A stretch of 64,000 nt of DNA, taken from Amorphochlora amoebiformis. Taxonomy: Eukaryota; Cercozoa; Chlorarachniophyceae. Shown one piece after another: positions 18,655 through 64,000 of the stretch. The notes beneath the pieces are model-generated. The model made no database searches. It had not been told where the DNA came from and saw only the letters and a program-made list of their open reading frames with translations. A program made the position numbers and the translations under genes. Every line of letters begins with the position of its first letter. Position 1 is the first letter of the stretch. Location: positions 62,001-126,000 of the forward strand of contig BAAHQB010000105.1 in assembly GCA_054601695.1 (NCBI GenBank), written 5' to 3'.

Positions 18655-18810
18655 GTTTATATGTATTGATATATGTAACACCATGATATACACATTTATC
18701 TAGATATAACATATATACATATATATATACACATATATATATACATATATATATATGTATACATATATATACATGTACATGTATGTATGTTTATACATGC
18801 ATATGTGTAC

Positions 18811-18842
<32 letters not shown>

Positions 18843-19178
18843 TTATTTATATATATATATATATATTATATATATATATATATATATGTACATATATATA
18901 TATATATATATATGTGGACATAAACATATATATAAGTATGTACTTTTCATGTAAGTACTCCCTTTCAATTTGCCTTCGCTCGGTCTCGCACCTCTCATCT
19001 CAATATCTTTTCCCGTCTCTCCATGTACATTAGATGTAATATATGTATGTATATTTATATGTATATATATATATGCACATGAACATAGCATATCATATAC
19101 CTATACGAGTATACACAAGTGTGTATGCCTAAATAATATAGAATACACATTATATTCATACATGCGATACTTGCATAT

Positions 19179-19223
<45 letters not shown>

Positions 19224-19291
19224 TATTTATACAGATATTGATACATGTGAAAATAGAATTTTTTATGTAAATATATATAATATAGATATAC

Positions 19292-19325
<34 letters not shown>

Positions 19326-19353
19326 ATGTGTATGCATAATGCATATATACATG

Positions 19354-19415
<62 letters not shown>

Positions 19416-19752
19416 ATATATACGTATGTATATGTACATATATCTCTACATATTAGAGGGCTGAGTCTCAGCAGCAATACGCGGCGAAAATTGCGACACA
19501 GTATGTACAACAGCAGGTACGTACACATAATAAATTGTGTTCTACAACAACTGTATATAAATCTATCTATTTGAGTGAATAATATATATAAATATATGTA
19601 TATATTATATTACAAATATAATTATGTATGAACATACATAGGATATGTGATATCAAAAACGTATTTGTATGTATGAGCATTTATGTGTATACTAGACATA
19701 TTTACATATACATATAAATATATAATTTGTAAAATATGTATACAAATATGTG

Positions 19753-19794
<42 letters not shown>

Positions 19795-20017
19795 GTTGTA
19801 TAATATATTATTTGCACATACATGCAAAATATCAATTATATGTGTAAATTGATTCAATGTGAACGAAGGGGGTATAAATTATGTGATGAATCAAAGAATA
19901 AAAAGGGAAAAGCCAGGATTAAAAAAACTATTCCAAAAATATACAACAATAGTTGAACGCCATGAACAAGCTCGATAGCGTTCTAAATGTCATCGATAAC
20001 TTTGCGGTACATATCAC

Positions 20018-20050
<33 letters not shown>

Positions 20051-20106
20051 TATATATATTGTGTAGACATATATATATATATATATATATATTTGTGTTG
20101 GTAGAC

Positions 20107-20183
<77 letters not shown>

Positions 20184-20259
20184 CATATGTATATTAGTAT
20201 TATACACACATATTTAAGTATCTGTCGAAATGTAAATTATATAGATATACAGGTATAAA

Positions 20260-20302
<43 letters not shown>

Positions 20303-20305
20303 GAT

Positions 20306-20339
<34 letters not shown>

Positions 20340-20433
20340 TCATCTATATTTATAGATATTTCTGTAGATATGTGATATGTGTATACATATACGTGTGTAT
20401 GTATATGTATTGTGTATATCATAGTGTAATATT

Positions 20434-20483
<50 letters not shown>

Positions 20484-20619
20484 CCTATTTATACATGCAT
20501 ATAATATATATATATATATATATATATTGATATATTTTATGTTACTATACGCATTAGTATTTTTACATATATGTATAAGTGTATATATAATATATATGCA
20601 TAAATTTTTGTATTAAACC

Positions 20620-20663
<44 letters not shown>

Positions 20664-20689
20664 TATATATAATATATATATATATGTAT

Positions 20690-20732
<43 letters not shown>

Positions 20733-20930
20733 CATGTATTCGTATTTACATACATTGAGGTGGGTGTTCTGGTTAGTTTGATCTTTCTCTCGCTATCGCT
20801 TACCTTCGAGCTTTCTCCCTCTGGGATGAATTCATCTACACATAAAAATATGCTTGAGAACATAAATATATATGTATATATATGTTACATTACATATATA
20901 TATATATATATAGATATATGTATATATATT

Positions 20931-20965
<35 letters not shown>

Positions 20966-21204
20966 ATATAAATATATTTATAAATATATGTATATATATA
21001 TATATATTATGTATCTGTATTTTATATTTATACATGAAGTTTTCTATTCGTTTCGCGTTTCATCAGGGTTATAACGATGACAACAAGAAGGGAATCGGTG
21101 GTAGCAGCGGAAGCAGAGTTACTGGTGAGAAGAAATCAGGGCATGAGGAGCTGGAAGCCTTCATGGCGTCAATCAAGAGTATGAGTAAAACTAGTAAAAA
21201 ATAG
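6964..21204 (+). CDS. CWC2: Cwc2-type pre-mRNA splicing factor (CCCH zinc finger plus RRM)
   Basis: Core exons: 7873-7934, 9078-9126, 9956-9989, 10609-10665, 11071-11110, 11845-11901, 12057-12136, 12302-12347, 12833-12863, 13865-13936, 14512-14544, 15058-15101, 15839-15901, 16456-16522, 16971-17030, 17127-17183, 17508-17597, 18106-18165, 19457-19516, 21067-21204. These total 1,200 bases, all in phase, ending TAG at 21202. Two likely upstream exons are 6964-7019 and 7352-7406; the start codon was not found. The order follows Cwc2, the NTC-related protein that contacts U6 snRNA in the spliceosome: [23 protein letters not shown], a CCCH finger (C-x7-C-x5-C-x3-[18 protein letters not shown] then KFLHR), DIFGRERH with NMGGVGSF, then an RRM from RTLYVTG (RNP2) through [11 protein letters not shown] to YGCAFVRF (RNP1), and [10 protein letters not shown]. 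The tail is rich in Q, N, Y and G and ends [20 protein letters not shown]. The gene is stretched to over 13 kb by TA-filled introns. Confidence 0.93.
8060..9045. repeat. About 1 kb TTATA/ATATT pentanucleotide satellite inside a CWC2 intron
   Basis: Nearly uninterrupted five-base units of TTATA type fill most of intron 7935-9077, with scattered C, G and A substitutions (TTACA, TCATA, TTGTA). It differs from the dinucleotide arrays elsewhere in unit length and in being by far the longest single block. It lies between the exon encoding the NIW half of the NIWY motif and the exon encoding its Tyr. Open frames across it (ILYYIILYY) are artefacts of the repeat. Confidence 0.9.
9300..9660. repeat. 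Imperfect tandem duplication, period about 200-220, in CWC2 intron
   Basis: Two copies are seen of a block that starts with 'gtttttacgtaaac.tacaa' (9306 and 9528). It runs through TA repeats to 'ggggagagaatgggcgtgtc' (9387 and 9584), a GGAGGA/GAAGAG purine run, and CAGACAGACAGATA. Copies differ by point changes and TA-array length. Confidence 0.8.
12864..13864. repeat. TA and mixed microsatellite intron of CWC2
   Basis: The intron between the EWGEIEE exon and the RNP1 exon holds several (TA)n runs, the longest near 13073-13148, broken by CATA, GTAT and TGTG units. No conserved exon was seen inside it. The other long CWC2 introns (13937-14511, 14545-15057, 15102-15838, 15902-16455, 18166-19456 and 19517-21066) are of the same kind. 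Confidence 0.85.
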
Positions 21205-21512
21205 TTTAGATAACAATCTAAGAATGTTGCTAAGTCTAGAAGTGCTATGAGAACATTATTTTGAAAGTCCGTTGATACTAGTGATATGGTATAGTCTAGA
21301 TAGTAGTATACTACCTTGAATGAAAGCTGAAATCTGGAGTTCACTCTGGTAGATACTATCATGGCTCAGTGACTTCCCTACTACTACTAGCACTAGTACT
21401 ACTAGACTAACTAGACTAAGCTAGTAAGTGCTAGTCATACACTAGTACAGTCATAACGTATTCGGTCTAGTCAGTAGTACTAGCAGTAATCTAGGGAATG
21501 TAATCTACAGGA
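21187..21512. repeat. CTAG-rich stretch between converging gene ends
   Basis: About 14 CTAG sites occur in about 325 bases, starting in the last codons of CWC2 and ending about 450 bases before the stop of the minus-strand neighbour. There is no TA array until 21671. The region 21205-21960 has no supportable gene and is the intergenic space between two convergent genes. Confidence 0.6.
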
Positions 21513-21672
21513 TATGGAATTCAAATTTTGTCCATTTTAAATCTTAACTTATTTAGCAACAGCTAGCATAATATAAATTCTAGATACAGAGATACAGCTA
21601 TCTGCATTCTCCTAGTCCCTAGATTATTGCACATATCCAGTAAACGTATGATGAGGGAACAAATGGACATAC

Positions 21673-21716
<44 letters not shown>

Positions 21717-21786
21717 GTGTACATATGTATGTATACAATATTATATTTATATAAATACACATATTATATTCATATATATGTACATA

Positions 21787-21817
<31 letters not shown>

Positions 21818-21901
21818 CTAGATATATAACAGTATGTATATATATATATATATATATAAATTATGAATGCTCATTATTTGTATATGAAGTTTATAAATAT
21901 G

Positions 21902-21941
<40 letters not shown>

Positions 21942-21960
21942 ATACACATACAAGAAAGGA

Positions 21961-28362
<6,402 letters not shown>

Positions 28363-28725
28363 GTCGCCGATGATGTCGGACGAAGGTTTTCGACACGTGT
28401 CTTTCACGAAAGCCCTTTAATGTTAAAGAATTCTGGCACAATTTGTCACTCTTCGTGACGAATGAACCTGGACGTCGGGCGAAGATGCAATACTCGTGTC
28501 GACCATCCAAAATCGGCAAAACCAGACTCATAGCCAGAGCGGCCAAGCGGAATAGCTAAACTCTACTGAAATTGGGTACATAATTCAGCGGTACATGTAG
28601 GGGCCGGGGTTGGTAGTTGGCATCAATATTCGTGGGCAATCATGGCTGTGAACACTGCCTGGCCTCAAGGAAAAAATTCATAATTAATATAGCTCATATA
28701 TAAATACATCATGATATATATGCAT

Positions 28726-28768
<43 letters not shown>

Positions 28769-29327
28769 ATACATCTATAAACTTTATATGATATATGACA
28801 TGATGTCATTGACATCTGGATAATACACTTATATGATATGAAAAAAATGGATTATATCACTTATACAATACAACACATGGATTATAGACTTATGTGATAT
28901 GACATGTATATTATACACTTATATGTGATATCATAAATAATATAATACCTATATATAAATACGGTCAGTTTAACATAGTAATTGCACTAATCTAGCTTAT
29001 TGCTGAATTCGTATACATATCAAGACATATATTATCTAGATTATATATACTACATACTAGATATACTTGCAAAGCTGCTATTTAATTAGTCATGAACTCA
29101 TGATTAAATTTGGGCTGGATTTCATAGCATCAATATCGTTATCGAAGCTTAATACACACTTTAGCTATAGCATACTCTAGATACTAGTCACATTCTAGAC
29201 ATTACTAGATTAGCTGGTGAATTCGTAAATTTTCAAGCTACCTCAGTCACAACTGTTAGGCTTCTAGAACTTTCTAGCTTTGTGCACGGTAAGTTAGATT
29301 CATATTGAGGGTCAACATCGCCCAAGC
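28363..29327. other. Intergenic region between the helicase 3' end and the W/Y-rich gene 5' end
   Basis: Both neighbours are on the minus strand, so this holds the promoter of the W/Y-rich gene (right of 28362) and the 3' flank of the helicase gene. Positions 28412-28560 contain an unplaced open frame. 28680-28960 is AT-rich with short TATATG repeats. 28985-29285 is CTAG-rich (about 9 sites), as after other gene ends. No gene is supported. Confidence 0.55.
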
Positions 29328-52017
<22,690 letters not shown>

Positions 52018-52074
52018 ATTACTGGTGCCCTTGAAGTCACTGATTGGCCAATCTGAAATCGTCAGGGGCCTGTG

Positions 52075-52609
52075 AGAGGTCGGGAAGAGAAAAAGGATAG
52101 AGACGGAGAGAGAGAGCGGGAAAGAATATTCGTTAGTTTTACGTCCTCGGATTGTGATTTTACGTTCAAGGTTTATTCGGAGGAACTTCTTTTTTATTGG
52201 AACGGGAAAGAAAGTGCGGGGAGGCAGTGAGGGTCGGAGAATAACTACTGTGATCTGGAGATGATGTTTTCGTCTTCTCTTTGCTTATAAGCCTCTACTC
52301 TAAATGACCGGACAAAAGAAAACAGCGTGAATTTCAAAAACAACCCCAAAGAGAATAGAAATCTTCTCCCCCGCCCACCGCCCACGAACTGTTAAATTAT
52401 TGTTTTGAAATTACTTGTGCGAAAGTAATTCGCGAGTTTTTGTTGTCACGCCAGTCAAAAAAACAGCCACAAGCACGGCGACGACGTATGTTGATGACCC
52501 AGACTTGCGGAGAGCAGAACGGGAGCCTGCTAGCCGAATAATTAACGTTTTTAACCCAGTAAATTTACCGGTATTGACGGGACATCATAAATAAAAGGTC
52601 GGCTTTGGG
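52075..52609. promoter_or_regulatory. Probable bidirectional promoter between the helicase and the membrane-protein gene
   Basis: The two genes start about 590 bases apart on opposite strands (ATG at 52017 minus and 52610 plus). The interval contains no TA array, no CTAG cluster and no open frame of note, and is the most GC-balanced long stretch nearby. Purine runs (AGAGACGGAGAGAGAG, 52098-52120) and CCCGCCCACCGCCCACGA (about 52370-52387) could be factor sites. No TATA box can be assigned with confidence. Confidence 0.5.
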
Positions 52610-63917
<11,308 letters not shown>

Positions 63918-64000
63918 AAAGGGTGTATTTCATTTTCTCTTTTGTTTCCTCTCTATTTGTCTCTTCCTCCCTGCGCATACACCTGTTTCTCTCCATATCT
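63918..64000. other. 3' flank of the membrane-protein gene
   Basis: Only 83 pyrimidine-rich bases remain before the window ends. No feature can be supported. Confidence 0.5.

Noticed and set aside
28533-28640. tRNA-like start 'gccagagcggccaagcgg'
   Set aside because: No T-arm GGTTCGA-type box or matching acceptor stem follows at the right distance.

Overview
This window is nuclear DNA from an intron-rich eukaryote, most likely a protist that I cannot place. All genes are split by GT-AG introns and no bacterial-style ORF of any length is present. Well over half of the sequence is (TA)n, (TATG)n or (CA)n microsatellite. These arrays lie in introns and, less often, between genes, and the long YIYIYIY reading frames they create are not genes. 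I rebuilt six genes by joining short exons across canonical splice sites with matching phase.

Layout, left to right. 1-1659 (+): the 3' end of a TylF-like methyltransferase-family gene. 3232-6804 (+): a small FKBP-type prolyl isomerase in eight exons. About 6964-21204 (+): a Cwc2-type spliceosome protein (NIWY motif, CCCH finger, RRM, Q/N/Y-rich tail) in about 22 exons. 21961-28362 (-): an unrecognised protein with two copies of a W/Y-rich domain. 29328-52017 (-): a very large UPF1-like superfamily-1 RNA helicase in 48 or 49 exons, with what looks like a double-stranded-RNA-binding domain in front and a long RS/RG-rich tail behind. 52610-63917 (+): a predicted membrane protein, divergent from the helicase, with a Pro/Ser/Thr-rich C-terminal part.

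Introns fall into two visible classes. One is short (about 40-200 bases), without TA arrays and often carrying several CTAAC/CCTAAC units that look like tandem branch points. The other is long (about 300-1,800 bases) and filled with TA arrays. Several exons are very small (14, 22, 26, 28 and 29 bases). The 3' flanks of three genes hold a different signature: 250-350 bases packed with CTAG.

The spliceosome protein, the RS-tailed helicase and an FKBP are neighbours, so the locus is rich in RNA-processing genes, although nothing shows that they are co-regulated. The helicase architecture (dsRBD-like domain, UPF1-like core, RS tail) is the most unusual thing here. No tRNA, rRNA, CRISPR array or intact transposon was recognised. 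Exon models rest on splice motifs, phase agreement and family motifs read by eye; no alignment was run.
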